Assembly (NCBI GenBank): GCA_024403755.1
Contig: JAKSRF010000006.1
Location: 1 to 47,571 of the forward strand
Reading direction: 5' to 3'
DNA length: 47,571 bases
Source of the DNA: Clostridia bacterium
Lineage (GTDB): Bacteria > Bacillota > Clostridia > Saccharofermentanales > Saccharofermentanaceae
The notes under the pieces were generated by a model. That model saw nothing but the letters and a program-made list of their open reading frames with translations, was not told the origin of the DNA and did not search any database. The translations under genes and the position numbers were made by a program. Within the stretch, counting starts at the first letter, position 1; each line of letters begins with the position of its first letter. Below, piece after piece: positions 26,745 through 34,573 of this stretch.

Positions 26745-28163
26745 TTATTCGGTTACTTCAACCGTTGAAGTAAACAACACATTCTTATGTGAGCTGTTCA
26801 TTACTATCAGCATATAAGAACCCGGAGCAAGTTCCTCTTCAACCTCATAGTCAATATCATAATAGGTTCCGTCTTCATAGGTTGTAGGAGATACGGTTCT
26901 TGCAAATAATAATTCCCCCGTAACAACATTATAATACTCATAATAAACTGACATAAATGAAGACTCGTCTACCAACAGCGAATATGCCATACAATCGGTC
27001 TCCTTACAGTAATTACTGCAAGCCGTTGAAAAAGAATAATCCCACCAACAATAATCTATAATATACTCATAGAAATCAGAATCATAGAATACTGAACAAC
27101 CGTCATCACCTTCTATTTCTACATGCTCAAATTCTTCGTCCTCTGAATCTTCATAATATTTCTCAAGCAAATCCATTCCGACCGGCGTACCGCTGAACGG
27201 AGCGGAAGGTGTATCTTCGTCTTCCGGTTTTTCCGGAGAAGTAGACGTAACAAAACAAGTATCGGAAGCAAAAGCAACATCATTCGAATCATAGAAGGTA
27301 AATGTATATTGACCGGGTGCAATATAATTTCCTGAGTTATCAATAGGACAACCGTCATAACTGCTGAACAAAAACGCATCAATATAGTCTGTCTCAAAAA
27401 AAGTCCTGAATGAGCTCTTATATATCAATTCATTTTTGTATTCAACAGTATAATAGTATTGCCAATAAAACTCTTTACCGATATCATTCAATTTTGCACA
27501 CAACGTAATAATATCCGTATCACAATAAAGATGAGATCCCTCATAAGTCGGGTACCACCACTCAAGATAATCAATTCCGCTCTTATAATTCTTCTTGAAA
27601 TGCAAATTAAACTCAATAGCCTTAAGTAGTTTCTCAACATCAGAAAAATCAGTCACAATCCATTTGTCGTCTACCAAAACCATTTTTAATGATAACTTCT
27701 GTTGCACAGTACTCTTGCTTTCAGATACTGCAGTTAAGAAAGCATCGATAGAAGCGGTATTCCATTTTCTCTCAATAAGTTTTTTGAAGTCCACATATTC
27801 CGCAACTACATCAACTGTACCTTCACCTGTCTGTTCATAAGCTTCTGCAGAATCTTCATCAACTTCAAAGCTCAAAGTATCAAATATTGCACATTCTGCC
27901 GTGTGTATTTCCTCATCATCCAGATTATCAATATCACTGTCATCAAACCACTCAGTTATGAAATCAATATGCTCTTCATAATTATCAGAATCCTTATCTA
28001 TTAACTTCAAATATGCATTTACATCACCTTCGCTCAAGGCGTCCGTGAAATTCTGCGCAACTTCAACTACTGCTTTACGCGCGTCAGCGTTACAAGCAGA
28101 CAAACTGAATACATACATCAAAGCAACTATAAAAGAAAAAATTCTTTTTAAGTAATTGTTCAT
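26745..28163 (-). CDS. Predicted lipoprotein of unknown function with a repeated C-terminal domain
   Basis: I do not recognise this family. The 472-residue protein has a lipoprotein signal peptide (MNNYLKR, hydrophobic core, LSAC with Cys24). The N-terminal helical domain (ALSEGDVNAYLKLIDKDSDN, AEYVDFKKLIE, VTDFSDVEKLLKAIEF) resembles that of the 25699-26613 protein. It is followed by two similar beta-rich modules (about 240-350 and 385-472), each with paired aromatic-rich strands and a PGxYxxxxxDS or PGSYMLIVMNSS hairpin, joined by an acidic Pro-rich linker. GGAG lies 6 bases before the ATG. It follows rsfS by 37 bases and ends at the terminator at 26663-26692. Confidence 0.75.
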   Translation of the reverse strand: MNNYLKRIFSFIVALMYVFSLSACNADARKAVVEVAQNFTDALSEGDVNAYLKLIDKDSDNYEEHIDFITEWFDDSDIDNLDDEEIHTAECAIFDTLSFEVDEDSAEAYEQTGEGTVDVVAEYVDFKKLIERKWNTASIDAFLTAVSESKSTVQQKLSLKMVLVDDKWIVTDFSDVEKLLKAIEFNLHFKKNYKSGIDYLEWWYPTYEGSHLYCDTDIITLCAKLNDIGKEFYWQYYYTVEYKNELIYKSSFRTFFETDYIDAFLFSSYDGCPIDNSGNYIAPGQYTFTFYDSNDVAFASDTCFVTSTSPEKPEDEDTPSAPFSGTPVGMDLLEKYYEDSEDEEFEHVEIEGDDGCSVFYDSDFYEYIIDYCWWDYSFSTACSNYCKETDCMAYSLLVDESSFMSVYYEYYNVVTGELLFARTVSPTTYEDGTYYDIDYEVEEELAPGSYMLIVMNSSHKNVLFTSTVEVTE

Positions 28164-28200
28164 CCCCATCTCCGTTTGACAAGACAATACACAGCACTTA

Positions 28201-28542
28201 TTATCCGTCAATATGTCTTTTACTTTCCCATAACTGTTCCAAATTATACTCATTTCTCTCTTCAGGATGGAATACGTGAACAACTACATCCTTGTAATCA
28301 ACAAGAACCCAACGATTATTATCCCGTCCCTCTACATGATCCGGAATAATATCGCACTCATTCTTCAAAACAACCTCAACCTCATCAGCCAAAGCCTTTA
28401 CCTGCGTAGTTGAATTACCTGTACATATTACAAAATAATCAGCTAAAGTAGTTTTCTCAGCAATATTTATAACTTCAATATCGATACCTTTTTTTGAATC
28501 GAGAATTTCAACAATTTTATCTGCTAACTCTTTACTGTCCAT
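28201..28542 (-). CDS. rsfS: Ribosomal silencing factor RsfS
   Basis: RsfS binds ribosomal protein L14 and blocks subunit joining under starvation. The 113-residue protein matches the family (IEVINIAEKTTLADYFVICTGNSTTQVKALAD, EGRDNNRWVLVDYKDVVVHVFHPEERNEYNLEQLW). It follows the nadD-yqeK fusion, the usual neighbourhood, but a consensus-like promoter lies between them at 28576-28604. Confidence 0.95.
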   Translation of the reverse strand: MDSKELADKIVEILDSKKGIDIEVINIAEKTTLADYFVICTGNSTTQVKALADEVEVVLKNECDIIPDHVEGRDNNRWVLVDYKDVVVHVFHPEERNEYNLEQLWESKRHIDG

Positions 28543-28575
28543 AATTCTTCCTTTCGAAAATTAAATTTTAAAACG

Positions 28576-28604
28576 ATTATAACACTAAGCTTAACCTAGG
28601 TAAA
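28576..28604 (-). promoter_or_regulatory. Predicted promoter of rsfS
   Basis: On the minus strand TTTACC (28599-28604) and a perfect TATAAT (28576-28581) are 17 bases apart. The -35 box overlaps the end of the nadD-yqeK gene. Confidence 0.5.
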
Positions 28605-29828
28605 TTCCCGCATCATATCCAACGTAAGCGGATGAACATCACGATTCTGTGAAATAAACTTATCCCTGACTTCCTCAGACACCATTTTCATGGCCTTCTT
28701 TATATCGGAAGTTGCCGCTTTACGCATTTCAGTAAGGTCAGAATATGTTCGTGAAGGTTCAAGCTTATCTGCCAAATAGACAATTGACTCAAGCAATGTC
28801 ATACCGCCGTGTCCGGTTGTATGATATTTTATAGCATCAAGAATCTCCGAATCATTTATGTGATACTTATTCAAAGCCAAATAAGCACCGGCCGGTGAAT
28901 GATAAAGTTTCTCATTATTAAAGACATCACCTGCATACATATTTGCATACTGAGCCTGCATCTTTACAGGCAAATCCTTGGCACAATCATGGAGAATTCC
29001 CGCAATCAAGGCTTTATCAGCATCACAACCGTGAATTAATGCCAACTGCGCAGCATATATTCCGACATTTAATGTATGAAGCATACGTTTCTCTGTTAAT
29101 ACAAAAAACAAATCTATTGCATATTCATAAAAGGCGGCAGCCGTCTCTTCCTTTACTTCATCAAGAACGTTATGCTCGTTGTAAAGATTATGTGTATATA
29201 TAAACTCAGATACCTTGGCAGGCAAATTATCGAATTTACGATTCTTCTTTATTGAAGAAGAAGCAATTTCAATTCCGTCTATCTCAAATGAATAAACAGT
29301 AGTATTGTACTTTTCTTCCAATTTTCTGCGTTTATCTTCAGTATCAGCTTCATATCCCGGACGAATCGCTGTCATCAACGATACCTTCGATAAAAGTTCT
29401 GCCGGTTTATACCAGTTATCAAAGCTTTCAAGTATGTCGGAACCGCAAAGCCAATAATAGGAGTTCGTCGCTTCACTGAATTTCTTTGCTGTTTTTTTAC
29501 CTGCAAAATTCTCAATAATTTCTTTAAGATAATTGCCGTCAAGCAATTCACAAACTGTATTATATGTATAGCTTATCCCCGAAAGTCTGAATTCTATGTC
29601 ACTCAACACTGTCTTTTTGAGATATTTCTCAGGAAGAGATTTTAGTCCTTTTAAAGACATATAGTATCTGTACGGTGCAGCTGATATAGCATGACCGCGC
29701 TTAAAAACCGCCCGTGCACTCGGAATTACAATAACTAAATCGAGGCCCGCATCAACGGCACCTCGAATAATTGATAAATGACCTTCATGAATCGGATCAA
29801 ACGCTCCGCCAAAAAATCCTATTTTCAT
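28596..29828 (-). CDS. nadD: Fused NadD (nicotinate-nucleotide adenylyltransferase) and YqeK HD hydrolase
   Basis: A 410-residue two-domain protein. Residues 1 to about 205 are NadD, which adenylates nicotinate mononucleotide in NAD synthesis: GGAFDPIHEGHL carries the HxGH motif, and the ISSSxI-like motif is IASSSIKKN. Residues about 225-410 are a YqeK-type HD domain with H in MLHTLNVG, HDCAKDL, YHSPAGA, IKYHTTGH and LADKLEPSR; YqeK proteins hydrolyse diadenosine tetraphosphate. In many Firmicutes these are adjacent genes; here they are one open frame. It lies between purD (3-base gap) and rsfS. Confidence 0.94.
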   Translation of the reverse strand: MKIGFFGGAFDPIHEGHLSIIRGAVDAGLDLVIVIPSARAVFKRGHAISAAPYRYYMSLKGLKSLPEKYLKKTVLSDIEFRLSGISYTYNTVCELLDGNYLKEIIENFAGKKTAKKFSEATNSYYWLCGSDILESFDNWYKPAELLSKVSLMTAIRPGYEADTEDKRRKLEEKYNTTVYSFEIDGIEIASSSIKKNRKFDNLPAKVSEFIYTHNLYNEHNVLDEVKEETAAAFYEYAIDLFFVLTEKRMLHTLNVGIYAAQLALIHGCDADKALIAGILHDCAKDLPVKMQAQYANMYAGDVFNNEKLYHSPAGAYLALNKYHINDSEILDAIKYHTTGHGGMTLLESIVYLADKLEPSRTYSDLTEMRKAATSDIKKAMKMVSEEVRDKFISQNRDVHPLTLDMMREFT

Positions 29829-29831
29829 ATA

Positions 29832-31085
29832 TCAGCCTAATGTTCTACCGATATCGGTTCTGAAATGCATATCCTTAAATGAGATTTTCTTCACACCTTC
29901 ATATGCACCGTCGATAGCCTCATCCAAAGTGTCACCTTCATCGTAAACACAAAGAACTCGACCGCCGTTAGTAACTTTCTTTCCGTCCTTTACGGCAGTA
30001 CCGGCCTCAAAAACAAGCTTACCGCAGGTATCGATTCCGCTGATTTCGTAGCCTTTATTATAGCTCTGAGGATAACCGCCGGAAGCCATAACTACTACGC
30101 AAGAGCACTTATTCTTCCACTTGATATCAATATCATCAAGATGTCCGTCTATACATGCATCAATAATATCAACAAAGTCAGTCTCGAGAAGAGGCAGGAT
30201 AGCCTGTGTCTCAGGATCACCGAATCTTGCATTATATTCAACAACCTTAGGACCGTTCTTGGTAAGCATTAATCCGAAATAAATAACCCCCTTAAACGGT
30301 CTGTTCTCGGTCTTAAGCGCCTCAATGGTAGGAAGAATAATTGTCTTTCTGATTTGTTCCTTAAGTTCATCAGTCATATCGGCACCCGGAGTTACTGCAC
30401 CCATTCCGCCGGTATTGAGTCCTTCATCATGGTCGTAGGCACGTTTATGATCTCGTGAAGAAATCATCGGAACTGCTGTCTTACCGTCTGCAAATGCAAG
30501 TACAGTAAGTTCCGGTCCAACCATACACTCCTCAATTACTATTGTATTTCCGGCAGAACCGAAAGCCTTATCTTCCATCATGGAAATAACTGCACTCTTT
30601 GCTTCTTCCAAAGTCTGAGCAATAATAACGCCCTTGCCCAATGCAAGACCGTCGGCCTTGATTACTATAGGCATCTCCTGAGTCTCAAGATAAGCAAGTG
30701 CCTTTGACATATCATCAAAAATCTCGTATGAAGCAGTCGGTATCCCATACTTCTTCATAAGTTTCTTAGAGAAAGCCTTAGAAGCCTCGATAATTGCAGC
30801 ATTGGCATGAGGACCGAAAGCTCTTACTCCCTTCTCTTCAAGTTTATCAACCAAACCTAAAGCCAGAGGATCATCCGGAGCTACAAAAACCAAATCAAAA
30901 TTATTATCCTTGGCATAATCAGCCATAGCATCTATATCTGTAGCCTTAATCGGTACACATGTGGCAATATCGGCAATACCGCCGTTACCCGGAGCACAAT
31001 AAAGCTCAGTAACCTTATTGCTCTTCTTCAATGTCCAGCAAATAGCATGTTCTCTTCCGCCTGAACCGACAACTAAAACCTTCAT
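29832..31085 (-). CDS. purD: Phosphoribosylamine-glycine ligase (GARS)
   Basis: Second enzyme of purine synthesis, an ATP-grasp ligase joining glycine to phosphoribosylamine. The 417-residue protein has VLVVGSGGREHAI at the start, the ATP-grasp loop PIVIKADGLALGKGV, IIEECMVGPELTVLAF-like sequence, and VVEYNARFGDPETQ. The ATG at 31085 has GGAGG 9 bases upstream. It is separated from the sirtuin gene by 49 bases and from nadD-yqeK by 3. Confidence 0.96.
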   Translation of the reverse strand: MKVLVVGSGGREHAICWTLKKSNKVTELYCAPGNGGIADIATCVPIKATDIDAMADYAKDNNFDLVFVAPDDPLALGLVDKLEEKGVRAFGPHANAAIIEASKAFSKKLMKKYGIPTASYEIFDDMSKALAYLETQEMPIVIKADGLALGKGVIIAQTLEEAKSAVISMMEDKAFGSAGNTIVIEECMVGPELTVLAFADGKTAVPMISSRDHKRAYDHDEGLNTGGMGAVTPGADMTDELKEQIRKTIILPTIEALKTENRPFKGVIYFGLMLTKNGPKVVEYNARFGDPETQAILPLLETDFVDIIDACIDGHLDDIDIKWKNKCSCVVVMASGGYPQSYNKGYEISGIDTCGKLVFEAGTAVKDGKKVTNGGRVLCVYDEGDTLDEAIDGAYEGVKKISFKDMHFRTDIGRTLG

Positions 31086-31134
31086 CAAAAAAATCCTCCA
31101 TAAGAAAAACTGTTATTGATTTTAACACAAAAAA

Positions 31135-31881
31135 TCATAATCTTCCAAAAACTTCGCTGAGACTTTCATGGAAAACAAGTGAACACATTCTGTCAAATGT
31201 CGTCTCCTGCTTGTTTATTATTACCATATCATTGCCTTTATACCATTTAACCAACGTATTTGCGGGATAAACCACACCTGAGGTTCCTCCGATAATCAGC
31301 AAATCAGCATGACTCAACGCATGAATCGAGGCTTCCCAAGCAATATTCGGCAGGCTCTCTCCGTAAAGAGTAACGTCCGGTCTTATCATTCCTTTACAAT
31401 TCGGTTCGGTACAGTGAGGCACAGCTTCATCCGAACTGAAGATATAATTTGAAGGATAAGACTTATGACAACGATCACAGTAATTTCTGAGTGTCGTTCC
31501 GTGAACCTCATAAACCTTTTTTGAACCGGCCTTTTGATGAAGTCCGTCTATATTCTGTGTTATTACTGCAGATAATTTCCCCGATTTCTCAAGTTCAGCT
31601 AATTTCTTATGTGTAATGTTAGGCTCTATTCCGTCCACATTCATCTTCTGTCTGTAAAATTCAAAGAAAACATTTGAATGACTGTAAAGACAGTCATTAC
31701 TCAAAAGATACTCAGGTGAAAATCGGTCAAATTTTACATCATGCTGATTATAAAGACCGTCCTTACTTCTGAAATCCGGAATACCGCTATCTGTCGACAC
31801 GCCCGCGCCACCGAAGAAAACAACGCTTTTACTTCTATCCAAAAGTTTTTTTAACTCAGATATTCTTTCCTCGAATTCCAT
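31135..31881 (-). CDS. cobB: Sirtuin, NAD-dependent protein deacylase
   Basis: Removes acyl groups from lysine using NAD. The 248-residue protein has all core motifs: GGAGVSTDSGIPDFRS, TQNIDGLHQKAG, YEVHGT with the catalytic His, zinc ligands CDRC and CTEPNC, RPDVTLYGE and GGTSGVVYPA. It lies between the AICAR formyltransferase gene and purD, within the purine block, but downstream of a terminator-like hairpin (31914-31935), so it may be made at lower level. The protein target is unknown. Confidence 0.93.
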   Translation of the reverse strand: MEFEERISELKKLLDRSKSVVFFGGAGVSTDSGIPDFRSKDGLYNQHDVKFDRFSPEYLLSNDCLYSHSNVFFEFYRQKMNVDGIEPNITHKKLAELEKSGKLSAVITQNIDGLHQKAGSKKVYEVHGTTLRNYCDRCHKSYPSNYIFSSDEAVPHCTEPNCKGMIRPDVTLYGESLPNIAWEASIHALSHADLLIIGGTSGVVYPANTLVKWYKGNDMVIINKQETTFDRMCSLVFHESLSEVFGRL

Positions 31882-31913
31882 AACTACGTCTCCTTAATTC
31901 CCGAAAAGCAAAA

Positions 31914-31935
31914 CGCACCGGCAAAAGCCGATGCG
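31914..31935 (-). terminator. Terminator-like hairpin between the AICAR formyltransferase and sirtuin genes
   Basis: On the minus strand CGCATCGGC / GCCGGTGCG pair as a 9-pair stem with one U-G pair and a TTTT loop, followed by TTTTGCTTTTC. It lies about 20 bases after the purine gene stop codon and just before the sirtuin ribosome binding site. Confidence 0.7.
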
Positions 31936-31957
31936 CCGATTGATGTTTCTTTACGTA

Positions 31958-33139
31958 TTAATGATGGAAAAGTCTGATTCCGGTAAATGCCATTGCCAAA
32001 CCTAAATCATCACAAGCTTTGATAACAAGATCGTCTCTTACAGATCCGCCCGGCTGAGCAATATATCTTGCTCCGCTTCTGTAACCACGCTCGATATTAT
32101 CTGAGAATGGGAAGAAAGCATCAGAACCGAGAGCTACATCTGTAAGCTTATCAAGCCAAGCTCTCTTCTTCTCTGCGGTAAACACCTCAGGCTTAGTTGT
32201 AAATATGTTCTGCCACTTGCCCTCAGCAAGAACATCCATATAGTCTTCACCGATATAAAGATCAATTGAATTATCTCTGTCAGCTCTCTTAATATCATCA
32301 CGGAAAGGAAGATTAAGAACTTCCGGAGACTGACGAAGCCACCAATTATCAGCCTTACTTCCTGCAAGACGTGTACAATGAATTCTTGACTGCTGTCCTG
32401 CACCGATACCGATTGCCTGACCGTCCTTAACATAACATACTGAGTTAGACTGTGTATACTTAAGTGTAATAAGAGAAATAATAAGATCCATCTTGGCCTG
32501 TGCCGGAATATTCTTATTAGCAGTAGGAATATTCTCAAAAAGCTTATCATCAATAACAAGCTCATTTCTTCCCTGCTCAAATGTTATACCGAATACTTCC
32601 TTATGCTCAATAGGAGCCGGAACATAATTCGGATCAATCTTAATAATTGCGTAATTACCCTTCTTCTTAGACTTCAAAATCTCAAGTGCTTCAGGCTCGT
32701 AATCAGGAGCAATAATACCGTCTGATACTTCTCTCTGAATCATCTTTGCCGTACAAACGTCACACTTATCGGAAAGAGAAATAAAATCACCGAAAGAAGA
32801 CATTCTGTCTGCGCCTCTTGCTCTTGCATAAGCACAAGCAAGCGGAGTCAAATCACCGAGATCATCTACCCAATAAATCTTCTTAAGAACATCGGTAAGC
32901 GGAATTCCTACTGCAGCACCTGCAGGAGATACATGCTTAAAAGAAGTAGCTGCCGGAAGACCTGTAGCTGCCTTTAATTCCTTAACAAGCTGCCAACCGT
33001 TAAAAGCATCAAGAAGATTAATATAACCCGGTTTACCGTTTAATACTTCAATAGGAAGTTCTGCACCGTCATTCATATATACACGTGAAGGTTTCTGATT
33101 TGGATTACAACCATACTTCAACAACATTTCGTTAGCCAT
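31958..33139 (-). CDS. purH: Stand-alone AICAR formyltransferase (the C-terminal half of PurH)
   Basis: Transfers a formyl group from 10-formyl-THF to AICAR in the ninth step of purine synthesis. The 393-residue protein has only the transformylase part: LLKYGCNPNQKPSRVY at the N-terminus, SFKHVSPAGAAVG with the catalytic Lys-His pair, and GRGADRMSSFGDF-like and SDAFFPFSDNIERG motifs. The N-terminal IMP cyclohydrolase domain found in the usual bifunctional PurH (about 510 residues) is absent; that step is supplied by the PurO-type gene just upstream (33195-33908). The terminator-like hairpin at 31914-31935 follows. Confidence 0.92.
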   Translation of the reverse strand: MANEMLLKYGCNPNQKPSRVYMNDGAELPIEVLNGKPGYINLLDAFNGWQLVKELKAATGLPAATSFKHVSPAGAAVGIPLTDVLKKIYWVDDLGDLTPLACAYARARGADRMSSFGDFISLSDKCDVCTAKMIQREVSDGIIAPDYEPEALEILKSKKKGNYAIIKIDPNYVPAPIEHKEVFGITFEQGRNELVIDDKLFENIPTANKNIPAQAKMDLIISLITLKYTQSNSVCYVKDGQAIGIGAGQQSRIHCTRLAGSKADNWWLRQSPEVLNLPFRDDIKRADRDNSIDLYIGEDYMDVLAEGKWQNIFTTKPEVFTAEKKRAWLDKLTDVALGSDAFFPFSDNIERGYRSGARYIAQPGGSVRDDLVIKACDDLGLAMAFTGIRLFHH

Positions 33140-33194
33140 TTTTTGTCTCCTTAATTAAATAATTCTTACGTTAACCTTTTCGAAAAGAAAAAGA

Positions 33195-33908
33195 TTACTT
33201 ATTCTTATTCAAAATTCTGTCTTCATACTTAGAAGTAGCAATATCTATATATCTTACAAAAAGAGATACCTTATTGTCTTCATTAAGATTATTCCACAAA
33301 AGGTTTGTATACTCATCAATATCATCAAGAATCTGAACCTTCTCCGGCTCACCCTCAAATGAAGGAAGCGGACTGCCGTCACCCATATATGTGTGGATGA
33401 ATCTTCCGTCACCGCTCAAAGGATTGGTATAGGTAAATGTATATCTCTGACATGAAGAACCGTCACCGTCAGCTGACTTAAGAATTGACATAGCATAATT
33501 GTACTCGCCGTTCTCTACGTGCATAATACCGGATATACGAGGAGTAAAATTAGGAGCATCATCTTCAAACTCTCTTGTTCTCAAAGCCTGCTCAAATGTC
33601 TGCTGCTTATCCATAAGCTCATAAATCGTATCAGTCTGATCACCGTTTGTAACAATTGTCTTGTTGCCGAGAACTCTAACCGGTGAATAAATGATAAGAT
33701 GCGGATCAGATAATTTTGCCGGATCAAAAGCCTCAGTCTTTATTCCGTCTTCGGTAGCAGTAAATACTCTGTTACGTGAATTAACGCTTCTGCCCATAAT
33801 AAAGTAAGCAGTAACAGCTTTCTTTCCGTCAGGTGACTTACCGATGATAATACCTCTTCCCGGATAAGGATTAGAACTCAAAAGTTTTGCGATGTCATAC
33901 TTTTCCAT
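33195..33908 (-). CDS. purO: IMP cyclohydrolase, PurO type
   Basis: Closes the purine ring of FAICAR to give IMP. The 237-residue protein matches the single-domain IMP cyclohydrolase family first known from archaea (PurO): NPYPGRGIIIGKSPDGK, GRSVNSRNRVF, DPHLIIYSPVR, FTPRISGIMH and an N-terminal nucleophile-like fold without a separate transformylase. It is unrelated in sequence to the N-terminal half of bacterial PurH. It lies between purN and the stand-alone AICAR formyltransferase, so the two genes together replace purH. Confidence 0.9.
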   Translation of the reverse strand: MEKYDIAKLLSSNPYPGRGIIIGKSPDGKKAVTAYFIMGRSVNSRNRVFTATEDGIKTEAFDPAKLSDPHLIIYSPVRVLGNKTIVTNGDQTDTIYELMDKQQTFEQALRTREFEDDAPNFTPRISGIMHVENGEYNYAMSILKSADGDGSSCQRYTFTYTNPLSGDGRFIHTYMGDGSPLPSFEGEPEKVQILDDIDEYTNLLWNNLNEDNKVSLFVRYIDIATSKYEDRILNKNK

Positions 33909-33925
33909 AGAAACCTCCGATATAT

Positions 33926-34549
33926 TTATTTTTCTATTACAGCAATATTATTTTCTATTCTCACCTTACCGTCAGCAATCAACCTGATTGTCTTAGGGAG
34001 AATAACCTGCTCACATTCCTTCATTATACGTTTCTGCAGTACCTCTGGTGTATCACCCGGTAAAACATCTACAGTCTTCTGCATAATTATAGGACCTTCA
34101 TCATAATTCTCATTTACATAATGGACAGTAGCACCCGATACCTTGACACCACGCTTCAATACAGCTTCATGCGGATGAATTCCGTACATACCTGCACCGC
34201 AAAAACTCGGGATTAAAGCCGGATGAATATTAATTATTCTGTTTGAGTACTCATGAATTACCTTCGGACCGAGAAGTGACAAATATCCTGCAAGAACAAT
34301 AAGTTCAGCACCGGACTCGAGCACCTTCTTAAGTACAAGCTCATCCCACTCGTTTGAATCAGTAAAATCTTTCTTAGCAAGAACAACTGACGGAATATTA
34401 TTCTCACTTGCTCTTGTAAGTGCATACGCCCTATCATTTGAAGCAACAACAAGACTTATAGTAACATCAGACAAATAACCGCTCTTAATATTATCGATAA
34501 TTGCCTGCAGATTTGTTCCTCCGCCTGATACAAAAACCGCTATTTTCAT
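33926..34549 (-). CDS. purN: Phosphoribosylglycinamide formyltransferase
   Basis: Third step of purine synthesis, formylating GAR with 10-formyl-THF. The 207-residue protein shows VFVSGGGTNLQAIIDN, ELIVLAGYLSLLG, NIHPALIPSFCGAGMYG with the active-site Asn-His, and VSGATVHYVNENYDEGPII. All catalytic residues are present (Asn, His, Asp). It lies 24 bases after purF. Confidence 0.96.
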   Translation of the reverse strand: MKIAVFVSGGGTNLQAIIDNIKSGYLSDVTISLVVASNDRAYALTRASENNIPSVVLAKKDFTDSNEWDELVLKKVLESGAELIVLAGYLSLLGPKVIHEYSNRIINIHPALIPSFCGAGMYGIHPHEAVLKRGVKVSGATVHYVNENYDEGPIIMQKTVDVLPGDTPEVLQKRIMKECEQVILPKTIRLIADGKVRIENNIAVIEK

Positions 34550-34573
34550 TAGTACTCTCCCATAAAACAGTCG

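Noticed and set aside
33176-33187. CTTTTCGAAAAG palindrome between the purO and AICAR formyltransferase genes
   Set aside because: Too short and AT-rich, with no T tract after it; similar TTCGAAA strings precede several ribosome binding sites here.
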